Assembly: GCF_900177345.1 (NCBI RefSeq)
Contig: NZ_FWZT01000002.1
Location: forward strand, 310,001 to 374,000
From: Pseudobacteriovorax antillogorgiicola
Lineage (GTDB): Bacteria > Bdellovibrionota_B > Oligoflexia > Oligoflexales > Oligoflexaceae
Reading direction: 5' to 3'
DNA: 64,000 bases
In this document: positions 53,818 to 62,897 of the stretch, piece by piece
Layout of the letters: each line of letters starts with the position of its first letter
Position numbering within the stretch: the stretch's first letter is position 1
Position numbers and translations under genes: made by a program
Notes under the pieces: model-generated
What the model was told of the DNA's origin: nothing
What the model saw: the letters and a program-made list of their open reading frames with translations, nothing else
Databases searched by the model: none

Positions 53818-55119
53818 ATGCCACTAAATAGACATAAATCTCAGGATCTGTTTAAAGACGCCAAAGAAATTCTCCCTGGGGGAGTCAACTCCCCTGTTAG
53901 GGCATTTGGTGCCGTTGGCGGAGAGCCTTTATTTATCGAGCGAGCGGAAGGTCCCTACCTCTACGATGCAGATGGCAATCGCTACATCGATTATATTGGG
54001 AGCTGGGGACCTGCAATTATAGGGCACGCGCATCCTGAAGTGGTATCCGCCGTGAGCGACGTTATGAGCAAAGGTTTCTCCTTCGGTGCGCCCACTGAAA
54101 TTGAAACTAAACTAGCTCAAAAGATTCGTCAGCTTGTGCCCAGCATGGAGATGATGCGCTTTGTTTCAAGTGGAACAGAAGCATGTATGTCCGCCCTACG
54201 ATTGGCGAGAGGATTTACAGGTCGTAATAAGCTGATCAAGTATAATGGCTGCTATCATGGTCATGCCGATATGCTGTTAGTAAAAGCAGGATCTGGGGTA
54301 GCTACACTTGGAATCCCAGGAAGCCCCGGAGTTCCAGAAGGTGCTACCCACGACACTTTGGTCGCGCCATTCAACGATCTCGCCGCGACGGAAGCTCTAC
54401 TCAACGAGAACAAGGAGCAAGTAGCGGCCATCATCATTGAGCCCATTGCAGGGAATGCAAACTTTATTCGTCCGAGTCAGGAGTTTATTCAAGGCTTGCG
54501 CAAGCTTTGTGATGAGCATCAGACTTTGCTGATTTTCGATGAGGTGATGACTGGGTTTCGGGTTCACTTGAACTGTGCCCAAGGCCTGTTTGGAGTAAAG
54601 CCAGATCTGTCTACGTTCGGCAAGGTGATCGGTGGTGGAATGCCCATTGGAGTCTATGGCGGACGCCGCGATGTGATGAATAAGGTTGCTCCCGCAGGGC
54701 CTGTTTATCAGGCGGGAACCTTATCTGGTAACCCACTGGCTGTAACCTGCGGTATGAAGACCTTAGAATTATTGGAAAATAAATATAGCTTTACAGAGCT
54801 TTCGAATCGTACTAATCGATTGGCAGTCGGGCTAAGAGATGCTGCGCGTAAAAATGGCGTAACTCTCAGTTCCGACAGCGAAGGTGGAATGTTTGGCTTC
54901 GCTTTCAGTGAAGCCATGCCAAAGAACTTTGATGATGCCAAGGCGGCTAATATCGAGGCCTTTAACCACTTCTTTGCAGCTATGATTGATGAGGGGGTTT
55001 ATCTTGCTCCTTCCGCGTATGAAGCGGGTTTCGTTTCGACAACTCACTCCGATGATGACATCGACGCCACAATCGAAGCTGCAGCAAAAGTTTTTTCAAC
55101 GATGAGCCAAGCTTCATGA
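53818..55119 (+). CDS. hemL: Glutamate-1-semialdehyde 2,1-aminomutase
   Basis: The 433-residue PLP enzyme makes 5-aminolevulinate from glutamate-1-semialdehyde in tetrapyrrole synthesis. It begins DAKEILPGGVNSPVRAFG, has SSGTEACMSALRLARG, IKYNGCYHGHADMLLVKAGS, FDEVMTGFRV and FGKVIGGGMPIGVYGGR with the PLP Lys. The ATG at 53818 has GAGG six bases upstream; an ATG at 53806 overlaps the stop of an 18-codon ORF. The stop overlaps the next start in ATGA. Confidence 0.97.
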   Translation: MPLNRHKSQDLFKDAKEILPGGVNSPVRAFGAVGGEPLFIERAEGPYLYDADGNRYIDYIGSWGPAIIGHAHPEVVSAVSDVMSKGFSFGAPTEIETKLAQKIRQLVPSMEMMRFVSSGTEACMSALRLARGFTGRNKLIKYNGCYHGHADMLLVKAGSGVATLGIPGSPGVPEGATHDTLVAPFNDLAATEALLNENKEQVAAIIIEPIAGNANFIRPSQEFIQGLRKLCDEHQTLLIFDEVMTGFRVHLNCAQGLFGVKPDLSTFGKVIGGGMPIGVYGGRRDVMNKVAPAGPVYQAGTLSGNPLAVTCGMKTLELLENKYSFTELSNRTNRLAVGLRDAARKNGVTLSSDSEGGMFGFAFSEAMPKNFDDAKAANIEAFNHFFAAMIDEGVYLAPSAYEAGFVSTTHSDDDIDATIEAAAKVFSTMSQAS

Positions 55120-56129
55120 AAACCTTAGAGGAAAATTTTCCGGAAGGTTCGGTTTTAGGCTGTTCCTCCGGATGGACTCTCGTGCCTTTTAGTCGAGAGT
55201 TTGAAAAGCAGAACCCTGCATTGGTTCATCGACTCGGCCAGGAGGCCCTGAGTGAACTTTTGAGAGACCAGGATGTGAGCTTGGTTTTATGCTCGCCGGA
55301 TCGACTCATTAAGGATTCGGAATTCGAGTTGGCCTTGCCAGTGGGCGAAGTTCTTGTTGGCTCAGCAAATCTAGCCTATCTTACGATCGAAAACTGCGAC
55401 GAATTTAAGTCTAAGCTGTCACCAAGGATATCTGCGCTCAAGGAAATCTTTAGCCAGGCGAACTTGCAAAAAAGCGACGATCTTCGCGCGGCTGCGGCCT
55501 ATATCTGGGATGCAAGCAAATCACTTGCAGAACCTCGGTTTAAAAAAATCCCCTTCTTAAATCTTAATGGGGGTTGCGGTTCTTATGCGAGTCTGGCTCG
55601 AATCTTGTACCGCCTATTATTCGGTGCCAATGCCTATGAAACCAATGAAATGATGCAAGGTAGCGCCGCATCCTTTAAAGGTTATCAGGGAGTATGTCTC
55701 GATTTGAAGCAAGGTCGGGAAGGATTAACGAAGCGCAGTCAATACCATTCGGTGATCGACTTGGTTGATCTTTGGATGGAGCTTACCGAAATGCCGTTCG
55801 TTGCATCTGTATTGCAGAAAGGCAAGCGCTCTCCCTCCCAGGCGGCGAAGCAGCAAGTTATCCAAGCTGCGGAATTAGCCCAGGCGCGGATGAAAGTCGA
55901 ACCGTCCAGTTATCTTCCCGATATTGCACCTCTCAACAGCCAGGGGCAGCGTATCGACCTTTCTGGAGTTTGGAAGCAGTTAAACTATCGTTTGGTAGCT
56001 GAAGATTTTCGAAGCCTCATGTTTTACCTTCATCTCGCCAAGCCACTCCTCAGAAAGCCTATGGATGATGATGCTTTTAAAATCAAGATGATTCGCTGGC
56101 AGGAACGGGAGGCCTCGGCCATCCACTAA
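55116..56129 (+). CDS. MqnA/MqnD-like protein (possible menaquinone synthesis)
   Basis: The 337-residue cytoplasmic protein resembles the MqnA/MqnD periplasmic-binding-like fold of the futalosine menaquinone pathway. The clearest sign is HSVIDLVDLWMELTEMPFVA at about 210-230, matching the DLxxxWxxxTgLPFVfA region of that family. Earlier segments (SPDRLIKDSEFELALPVGEV; CLDLKQGREG) fit loosely, and the typical SVxLDxxSxTS segment is not obvious. It may be a divergent MqnA or a related binding protein. It overlaps hemL by four bases, so the two are translationally coupled. Confidence 0.5.
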   Translation: MKTLEENFPEGSVLGCSSGWTLVPFSREFEKQNPALVHRLGQEALSELLRDQDVSLVLCSPDRLIKDSEFELALPVGEVLVGSANLAYLTIENCDEFKSKLSPRISALKEIFSQANLQKSDDLRAAAAYIWDASKSLAEPRFKKIPFLNLNGGCGSYASLARILYRLLFGANAYETNEMMQGSAASFKGYQGVCLDLKQGREGLTKRSQYHSVIDLVDLWMELTEMPFVASVLQKGKRSPSQAAKQQVIQAAELAQARMKVEPSSYLPDIAPLNSQGQRIDLSGVWKQLNYRLVAEDFRSLMFYLHLAKPLLRKPMDDDAFKIKMIRWQEREASAIH

Positions 56130-56134
56130 GCAAG

Positions 56135-56950
56135 ATGTCCGAACTAGTGAGTTTATGTCCTTATCCCTTTAGCTCTTCTCACTCTATGATGAGGGCTATG
56201 ATTTTTTCAGCTCTTCTCATCATCGCAATTTTGTTTTTTAAAAGCGCTTACATGCTTGTTCCCTGGGACAAGATGATCCAAGCCTTGCACAATGATCTCC
56301 GGCAGGTGCGGCTTAATCTGACTCTGTCACCACTTGCTAAATACCACCCCACCTTCACCACTTATCGTTACTTTGTCGATCAGCAGATCCAGTTGGGTCA
56401 GTGTCCTAGAGAATCCATCGGAGCCTTCCAGCAACAACTTGTTCTTGGGGAGAGGCGTTGCTTGAAGGCATCGTCCCTGGCAACAGCTTTGAAAATGAAA
56501 GTCTTAATGACCATTTCTTTTGCATCTGCGGTTCGGTTTGTTTGGGGAGGTCAGTGGCTTCCCACAGGAGTTGATCTATTTTTAAGTCTTCTAGGGGGAA
56601 TTTGGGTTGGCGGGGTCTATCTTTGGGTTCAAGTTCAGTTGGCTCAGGATTGGCTCCTTGATGAACGCCAGTCTTTACCCTGGTTGGAAGCGCTATTTAC
56701 CCGGTGCTCCAGCGACTCCAATTTTACCTTCCTTGCCGAGTTTTCTCGTCTTGAACAAGAGACCGGTACCAGCTACGACCAAGAAAAGCGTGCCATGACT
56801 GAAGAGCAGGGCATGCGGCTGAGCCAGGCTCGCATTGCAAAGCTTGATGAATTTCAGGAACAGCAAGGAATAATTGAGCTTTTACTGGCTCTGCCAGCAT
56901 TCCTACTGACTAATGCCGTACCTTTGGCGGAGTATTTGAAAGGGCTCTAA
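56135..56950 (+). CDS. Membrane protein of unknown function
   Basis: The 271-residue protein has an N-terminal membrane segment (MIFSALLIIAILFFKSAYML, about 22-41), two central ones (TISFASAVRFVWGG and LFLSLLGGIWVGGVYLWV) and a hydrophobic C-terminal helix (IIELLLALPAFLLTNAVPLA). The intervening soluble stretches are charged. The layout recalls a reduced GspF/TadC-like pilus assembly membrane protein, but no diagnostic motif confirms it. It starts five bases after the MqnA-like gene, so it belongs to the hemL operon. The start codon is uncertain. Confidence 0.55.
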   Translation: MSELVSLCPYPFSSSHSMMRAMIFSALLIIAILFFKSAYMLVPWDKMIQALHNDLRQVRLNLTLSPLAKYHPTFTTYRYFVDQQIQLGQCPRESIGAFQQQLVLGERRCLKASSLATALKMKVLMTISFASAVRFVWGGQWLPTGVDLFLSLLGGIWVGGVYLWVQVQLAQDWLLDERQSLPWLEALFTRCSSDSNFTFLAEFSRLEQETGTSYDQEKRAMTEEQGMRLSQARIAKLDEFQEQQGIIELLLALPAFLLTNAVPLAEYLKGL

Positions 56951-56966
56951 GCGATGGATTTCTTGG

Positions 56967-56995
56967 TTGAAAGACTGATGTTTTACTGCTATACT
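56967..56995 (+). promoter_or_regulatory. Sigma-70 promoter of the 57070 gene
   Basis: TTGAAA (56967-56972) and TATACT (56990-56995) are 17 bases apart, close to consensus, predicting a start near 57003. It lies right after the stop of the preceding gene, so the DUF pair can be transcribed on its own. Confidence 0.7.
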
Positions 56996-57069
56996 GGCAT
57001 GCTTATCCGGGGCCGTAACGATGGCAACCCGTGTCCTCAGAGAAAATCAAGTATCATAAAGGATAACAT

Positions 57070-58791
57070 ATGGCAGGCCGTTTGTCCGAGACTAGTGTGG
57101 CATCGACGCTCGATGCCGGGCACAAAAGCTTACCCTGGGAACCAGGGCAACCGTCAGGATTTCTCGCAGGCATAGACTTTCATGCGATTCTTCAGAGTCC
57201 AGATGCCAAGCAAATTATCCAGTCCCTGCCAACGCAGCCTTTATACTACGGTCTGAAACGCCAGGGAATTGCTGATTGCCTTGATGTACTGCCTCATCTC
57301 ACAGATGATCAAGTGGCCCGCATTGTTGATTACGATGTCTGGAGCAAAGACCGCCTTGTACCTAAAAAAGTGTATGAGTTGCTGAACTACTTTGGCGAAA
57401 TCAGTTCTGCAGAGCTGTACCGACGCTTTGCCTACCTTGACGAAGAATACCAACTTAGCATTCTTGCTGGTCTGGTAGAAGTCTTCGACTTGGAAGAATA
57501 TGAGGCTATGACCCAAGAACAGCAAGACCTTGTCCACGCAATGCCATGCCAGCAAGTTTTTTATCGCTTGTTTAGCGACGACCCGGAAACGGTATCTTTC
57601 GTTTTGAAACTTATCTCGTCCATATGCGAGCATAATCTTCGCTACGCTTACTCAATTCTCGGTCATGCCTCGTTTGCGCTTGCCAGTGAGAGTGAAGAAG
57701 CTATTCGCCAGTTCCGCATGGCTCGCCTTGAAGAGGATGGTTTTGTACCCTATGAGGAGAGCCTATCGTGTTTTACACCGATTGATTTGCAGCACCTCAA
57801 AGATCGCTGGAGCGAAAGTAGTCCTCGTCGCCAGGGTGCGGTAGCTCAACCCACGGCTGCTGGCTCCTATCTCATGAGCATTCTAGTCCTAGCTCAGGAA
57901 AGGCAGTGGACTATGGATGAGCAGTTTGAAGTTCATCAGCAGCTGCTTTTTTTAGCCAACTCCCTTTGCAGTGCAGCCCAGGTTGAGCCAGAAGACTTGC
58001 ATGGGCTTAATCGTGTTCTAGAGCAATGTCGTGCTTTGGTCGGCCTTGGCTTGGATTATCTTTCAGATGGAGATACCGATCGTGGCCTTGCTATTCTCAA
58101 GCAGGAACATGCTAAAACTCTATTTAGAGTTGGCGTTTCCTTGATTCAGGATCTAAGAAAGCGTTTGATCGATCGGATGATGGAAGCCGAGATTCAAGGA
58201 GCCGAGGAGTTAAAGGTTCTGTTTCAAGGTGGGCAGTGGGGCCAAATACTATTCCATATCGATCGCGTGTTAAGTGATGTGCTTGGCTTTGAAGCAAGTG
58301 AAATCTTGAAAGGCCTGTTTAATCGCTTTCCTATGACACCGCAGTTTCAGGGGGATCGTAACCAACTTAAGTTCTGTCCTATCGGATCGATGTCAGATTT
58401 CGGCTTGCTTCGAGACTATGCTCTGGGCCTTTCAGGCTTATTCTACATGAAGCAGGTTGCTCAAGGTACAGGGCCATTAGAAAAGCTTTTAAGTACAGCC
58501 TTTGTTCATGGACTGATTACGCAGGAGTTTACGTTTAAGGCTTTGGATCGCGATATCTTAGAGTCGTTCATGGCGCTAAGCCAGATGGAGCTAAAGACAA
58601 AGCATGATGAGTTTGTGACTTTAATGATGACAACACTCTTGGAAACTAGCAAGAACTGGGACTTAGGATACCAAGACTACCTTAGCCAGGGTGTCCAGAA
58701 GGCGATGAGCCTATTTGATGATATTACTGCCGGCCTTATGGTTAGCCATGAAAACCAGCGTTCACCCGATCACCTTATCAGTTCGAACTAA
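57070..58791 (+). CDS. DUF6178-like protein of unknown function
   Basis: The 573-residue cytoplasmic protein is mostly alpha-helical and acidic, without signal or membrane segments. Segments such as DDQVARIVDYDVWSKDRLVP, LVEVFDLEEYEAMTQEQQD and FVPYEESLSCFTPID resemble the DUF6178 family of former delta-proteobacteria; this is from memory. No catalytic motif is evident. AAGGA lies six bases before the ATG. It is followed after 11 bases by a small acidic-protein gene, so the pair probably acts together. Confidence 0.6.
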   Translation: MAGRLSETSVASTLDAGHKSLPWEPGQPSGFLAGIDFHAILQSPDAKQIIQSLPTQPLYYGLKRQGIADCLDVLPHLTDDQVARIVDYDVWSKDRLVPKKVYELLNYFGEISSAELYRRFAYLDEEYQLSILAGLVEVFDLEEYEAMTQEQQDLVHAMPCQQVFYRLFSDDPETVSFVLKLISSICEHNLRYAYSILGHASFALASESEEAIRQFRMARLEEDGFVPYEESLSCFTPIDLQHLKDRWSESSPRRQGAVAQPTAAGSYLMSILVLAQERQWTMDEQFEVHQQLLFLANSLCSAAQVEPEDLHGLNRVLEQCRALVGLGLDYLSDGDTDRGLAILKQEHAKTLFRVGVSLIQDLRKRLIDRMMEAEIQGAEELKVLFQGGQWGQILFHIDRVLSDVLGFEASEILKGLFNRFPMTPQFQGDRNQLKFCPIGSMSDFGLLRDYALGLSGLFYMKQVAQGTGPLEKLLSTAFVHGLITQEFTFKALDRDILESFMALSQMELKTKHDEFVTLMMTTLLETSKNWDLGYQDYLSQGVQKAMSLFDDITAGLMVSHENQRSPDHLISSN

Positions 58792-58802
58792 GGAGATAGT
58801 CC

Positions 58803-59228
58803 ATGCAAGAGCAGGAAAAATTTATAACTCCAGAAGAATGCCAGGAATTGGCTACCGCCATGAATGCCAAATATAAAATTGCTCTCAAGGGGCGTAGTTT
58901 TTCGGTCTCTGCTAGGAAAGATGGTCCGGGGGTCTATGTTTGTATACTTCTCAAAAACCCTGATGAGAGCTTCTACTATCCAGTCGAGGGTAGGGTGATG
59001 TTTGAGGCGGAAGAGATGAAGGCTAGCGAAGCAGCACTCTTCCTAGTCGATTATCTCGATATCTACTTCGAAGAATTTCTTCTAGAGGAAGAGGAAAGCC
59101 TTTACTTACCTATTGACTGGAGCGACTTCAACTATGAGGCTGTAGACTTCCAAGTTAAAGGCCAGATCTTGAATCGCAAGTTAGAAGCGATGGCTGACCA
59201 GTTCCTTCAAGAAAACGAGCAGGCCTAA
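58803..59228 (+). CDS. Small acidic protein paired with the DUF6178-like gene
   Basis: The 141-residue cytoplasmic protein is very acidic, with IYFEEFLLEEEESLYLPIDW near the C-terminal half. The N-terminal part (KYKIALKGRSFSVSARKDGP) is beta-rich. No known family is recognised. GGAG lies seven bases before the ATG. Co-transcription with the preceding gene is likely, and an accessory or chaperone-like role to it is a guess. Confidence 0.6.
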   Translation: MQEQEKFITPEECQELATAMNAKYKIALKGRSFSVSARKDGPGVYVCILLKNPDESFYYPVEGRVMFEAEEMKASEAALFLVDYLDIYFEEFLLEEEESLYLPIDWSDFNYEAVDFQVKGQILNRKLEAMADQFLQENEQA

Positions 59229-59247
59229 AACCCTGAGCCGTTAGGAT

Positions 59248-60228
59248 CTAGTCTCTGTCTGTGGGAATAATTTGATCACCATCATGCAGGCACACGAGAT
59301 TTCGTCCGCTGCGCTTGGCTTCGTAGAGGGCTGCATCGGAGCGGGCCATGGTCTCTTCATAGCTCTCTTGACCAATATTGATGGTGCTCACGCCGCAGCT
59401 AATGGTGACAGGAATATGAGTCTCCTCGAACACAATCTGCGCTTTTTGAACCGCATGCCGCAGCTTGTTTGCGGCATGGCCCGCGTTCTCAAAATTTGCT
59501 GCGGGTAGTATGACCAGGAACTCTTCTCCACCATAGCGGCAGCATACATCAGTTTTCCGAAATGTTTTGCGCATCAGTTCTGCAACGACCTTGAGCACAT
59601 AGTCGCCGGCTTGGTGACCGTACTGATCATTCACCTTCTTGAAAAAGTCGATGTCACACATGACGATTGAAATTGGGTATCGATCTTTAGCAGCCTTGTT
59701 TTCCATTCTAGTGACTTGTCCAGTAAGGTACTCTTCGAAGTAGCCTCGGGTAAACAATCCCGTGAGAGGGTCAGTAATGGACTGGATAGCCTTGTCTTTA
59801 TACTGATCCTGGAGATTCGTTTCTGCTGTGACATCCCTCATGATTAGGAAGGCACCGAGCTTCTCGCTTTTTTCGTCATTAAAAAATGGATAAAGGCCTA
59901 AAATAAGGTTCTTCGGTTCTGCGCCGCTATTGGTCTTACCTCGTACCTCGTCGATGCGAATCGGGGATTCATATTCGAGCAGATTTTCAATGCCAATAAC
60001 ATCATCGTTCACAGAGAATTCGAGCAACTCATTGATTGACTCAGTCTTTAAGATCTGTCTCATCTTAATGCCAGTGAGCTGAGCGAAAAGCTGATTAGCT
60101 TTTACGACCTTGCCATTTTTGTCAACCACAGCATAGGCGTCAAGAAGCACTTTGGCGAAGTGAGAGAACTTGCCAAATACCTGCTCGACGGTCTGTCTTT
60201 GCTCTAAACTGTTGGCAGCTTCAGACAT
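59248..60228 (-). CDS. PAS-GGDEF diguanylate cyclase
   Basis: The 326-residue protein has an N-terminal PAS domain (residues about 20-135; AVVDKNGKVVKANQLFAQLT, FFNDEKSEKLGAFLIMRDVT) and a GGDEF domain (about 150-310) with DPLTGLFTRGYFEE, MCDIDFFKKVNDQYGH and CRYGGEEFLV at about residue 233. RKTD five residues before GGEEF is an inhibitory I-site. It should synthesise c-di-GMP under PAS control. The second of two ATGs (60228) suits the AAGG site better. It lies just downstream of the STAS/zinc-ribbon gene. Confidence 0.9.
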   Translation of the reverse strand: MSEAANSLEQRQTVEQVFGKFSHFAKVLLDAYAVVDKNGKVVKANQLFAQLTGIKMRQILKTESINELLEFSVNDDVIGIENLLEYESPIRIDEVRGKTNSGAEPKNLILGLYPFFNDEKSEKLGAFLIMRDVTAETNLQDQYKDKAIQSITDPLTGLFTRGYFEEYLTGQVTRMENKAAKDRYPISIVMCDIDFFKKVNDQYGHQAGDYVLKVVAELMRKTFRKTDVCCRYGGEEFLVILPAANFENAGHAANKLRHAVQKAQIVFEETHIPVTISCGVSTINIGQESYEETMARSDAALYEAKRSGRNLVCLHDGDQIIPTDRD

Positions 60229-60257
60229 CATGTACCTTCATGGTTTTCGAACGCTCC

Positions 60258-60737
60258 TTAAGCAGCTAGAAAAGCGAAGTACTCCTCTTCCATCTCTTCT
60301 AGCTCCATCTCAGATCCACACTGAGAACACGCCTTCCCTGGAAGTTCGGTAATCGGGCCACTTGGTAAGTTCTTTCCGGCTTCAAAAAGAACCGATTCTT
60401 CGTTGCCACATTCATCGCAAATGTAGCAACCGTACACAGACTTGACCTCTGCTTTGCCCTTGAAACTGGGGATCATATTGATCTGCATCACGATCTCGCT
60501 CGTGCACTCTTCGAAAACGATTTTGCGATCGCCTTTTTCCAACTCGCGCATGAAATTGATCCAACTACGTACCCCGCAAGAATTTACCGATTCAACTTGC
60601 TTGAAGTTGAACTTAATCTGCGAGCCCAACTTCGATAAGAGTTGCTCTAGGTGCACCTCTGCTTCAGCATCGATCGGCCCGACATATTCTACAAGATCCC
60701 AGTTGTCCTTCTGGACGAGATTAATGGAAATACCCAT
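60258..60737 (-). CDS. STAS-like protein with zinc ribbon
   Basis: The 159-residue protein has an N-terminal STAS-like domain (about 1-95: YVGPIDAEAEVHLEQLLSKL, FKQVESVNSCGVRSWINFM, where NSCGVR is the usual SxG loop with the phosphorylatable Ser) followed by a zinc ribbon (CYICDECGNEE and KACSQCGSEME, four Cys) and an acidic tail. STAS domains act in anti-sigma antagonism and other partner switches. It precedes the GGDEF gene by about 30 bases on the same strand, suggesting a signalling pair. The ATG at 60737 is preferred over GTG 60746. Confidence 0.75.
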   Translation of the reverse strand: MGISINLVQKDNWDLVEYVGPIDAEAEVHLEQLLSKLGSQIKFNFKQVESVNSCGVRSWINFMRELEKGDRKIVFEECTSEIVMQINMIPSFKGKAEVKSVYGCYICDECGNEESVLFEAGKNLPSGPITELPGKACSQCGSEMELEEMEEEYFAFLAA

Positions 60738-60841
60738 CGCATCCACCGTTAAAAACTAAACCAAATCTAAGGAAAAGATCGGTCTTGAGTGGGAATCCTT
60801 GAGGGAAAAATCGGGTTTTCCCTCATACTAGGCGGTTGTAT

Positions 60842-62776
60842 CTATAAATATTTGTTTTTATTGGACTCTCTAAGGTATGGGGAGCCTGCCATCATCACTT
60901 CTAGGCGGGATTGGTAAGAATCTTTCACGTCACCAGGAAGCTTACCTTCAGAAAAAGCTGATTCTAACTGCTTGCTGAGGCTCGTCAGGATCTCAGGGGT
61001 GTCGTAGTTACGGGTGTTTAGCAATTCCTCAATTGGGTCGCCTATGGTGGTCTTTCTGATCTCCCAATCGCCTTTTTCATCGATATAGACCTCGGCCTCG
61101 TTGATAGCCCCAAACAGGTTGTGCTCGTTAGCCAAGCTTTCCTGATAAGCGCCCACTAAGAAAAAGCCAAGGTAGTAGGGCCGATCGCTTGGAGAGTGCA
61201 AGTCAAGAGTCTGGCGAAAGTCCTTGCGATCGATAAAGCGTTCCAGACAGCCATCAGAATCACAGGTGATATCCACGATGGTCGCCTTGTGCGTTGGCTT
61301 TTGCTCGTGGTGTGATAAAGGCATGACCGGGAACAGTTGGTCGATAGACCAAGCGTCTGGAATGGATTGAAAGATGGAGAAGTTTGCGAGAAACTTACTC
61401 ACCATTCGTTGCTGCAAAGATTCGAACTCTTCGGGAACATGTTTCTCAAATGATGAAAAGTACAAGGCCCGGCGACAGATCCGGTAGAACATCTGCTCCG
61501 CAAGAGCACGTTCCTCAAGATTCACATAGCCTAAGTTGAAGAGGGTAAACATTTCTTCATAGTACTCAATAGAATCGTGATAGTATTCGATGTAGTTCTT
61601 GCGATTGATGTTTTCTATAATGTACTTCAGCTCGCCCAAACTTTTGTGATTGGTATTTTCATTAAAGTCGAGTTCAAACCCCTCTGCTGCCGAGAAGCTC
61701 TCGGTGCTTTGCACCTCACGAATGTCGGCAACAACAATGGAGTGATAGGCTGCAATTACGCGGCCACTTTCGGTTACAATCTGTGGCGCTTGAATCTTCT
61801 CTCGCTTGCAAACTTCGCCAATTTCATAGACCACATCGTTAGCAAGCTCTTGAAGTGAATAGTTAGCACTGGATTGGTACGATGTTTTGCTGCCGTCGTA
61901 GTCAACCCCAACACCACCACCGATGTTCAAAAATTGCGGCGAAAACCCCATGTGGGTTACCTTTGCAAACACCCGAGACGCTTCCTTGATCGCATTTTTA
62001 ATGCGCTTGATTTCAGTTACCTGAGAGCCAATATGGAAATGCAGCATTTGCAAGCGGTCTTCCATGCCCGCGCTCTTAAGTAGCGACATACAATGCAAAA
62101 CCTCTACTGTGGTCAGGCCAAACTTAGAAGACTCCCCGGAGGACTTCGCCCATTTGCCAGAGCCTCGGCTGTAGAGTTTCGCGCGAATACCAATATCTGG
62201 ACAGAGCGCAGGGTTTTCCTTGGCTAGATCGATGATATGGGAAAGCTCGTCAGGACCTTCAACCACAAGAACCACATTTTTACCCATGGCTTTGGCAATG
62301 AAGCCCGTTTCGATAAATTCACGGTCTTTAAAACCATTACAAATAAACAGAGCTTTCTCGGATAGATTATAACTCATTGCTGCCAGTAGCTCGGGCTTGC
62401 TACCCACTTCAAGGCCATAGTGGTAATCGGAGCCACAGCGAACGATGTGGTCGATAAACTCTCGCCTTTGGTTCACTTTGAAAGGGAAAACGGCTCGGTG
62501 ACCCCCTTCATAGCTATATTCCCAGACGGCCTCTTTGAAGGCATGATGAAGCCTCGCTATCTGGTTCTCAATGATCTGTGGAAAGCGCAGAATCATAGGG
62601 GCTGAAATGCCGTTCTCTTTTGCCTGTTCCACGAGGTCTGGCAAATCGATCGAAAGGTGCTCTTCACCGGTGGGGTGGCAGACAACATTACCATTGTCAT
62701 CAATGCCAAAATAGCCGGAGCCCCAGCCTTCGATTCCGTATTGCTCTCTAGCCTCTTGAATTTGTTGTATATTCAT
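60842..62776 (-). CDS. speA: Biosynthetic arginine decarboxylase
   Basis: The 644-residue PLP enzyme converts arginine to agmatine for polyamine synthesis. The length and motifs fit SpeA: YGIEGWGSGYFGIDDNGNV at the start, VFPFKVNQRREF with the PLP Lys at about 97-105, LHFHIGSQVTEIKRIKNA, FLNIGGGVGVDYDGS (phosphate loop) and IVTESGRVIAAYHS. GAGG lies seven bases before the ATG. It stands alone. Confidence 0.96.
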   Translation of the reverse strand: MNIQQIQEAREQYGIEGWGSGYFGIDDNGNVVCHPTGEEHLSIDLPDLVEQAKENGISAPMILRFPQIIENQIARLHHAFKEAVWEYSYEGGHRAVFPFKVNQRREFIDHIVRCGSDYHYGLEVGSKPELLAAMSYNLSEKALFICNGFKDREFIETGFIAKAMGKNVVLVVEGPDELSHIIDLAKENPALCPDIGIRAKLYSRGSGKWAKSSGESSKFGLTTVEVLHCMSLLKSAGMEDRLQMLHFHIGSQVTEIKRIKNAIKEASRVFAKVTHMGFSPQFLNIGGGVGVDYDGSKTSYQSSANYSLQELANDVVYEIGEVCKREKIQAPQIVTESGRVIAAYHSIVVADIREVQSTESFSAAEGFELDFNENTNHKSLGELKYIIENINRKNYIEYYHDSIEYYEEMFTLFNLGYVNLEERALAEQMFYRICRRALYFSSFEKHVPEEFESLQQRMVSKFLANFSIFQSIPDAWSIDQLFPVMPLSHHEQKPTHKATIVDITCDSDGCLERFIDRKDFRQTLDLHSPSDRPYYLGFFLVGAYQESLANEHNLFGAINEAEVYIDEKGDWEIRKTTIGDPIEELLNTRNYDTPEILTSLSKQLESAFSEGKLPGDVKDSYQSRLEVMMAGSPYLRESNKNKYL

Positions 62777-62897
62777 GTCACGACCTCTATTGGAAACAGG
62801 AATTCAAAATGTTAATGAAAAATGAATTCTAAAGAACTATTGTCTAGGCCCTTGGCTTAACGTTGCGACCGATCTCTATTAGACGAGGAAGTCTCCG

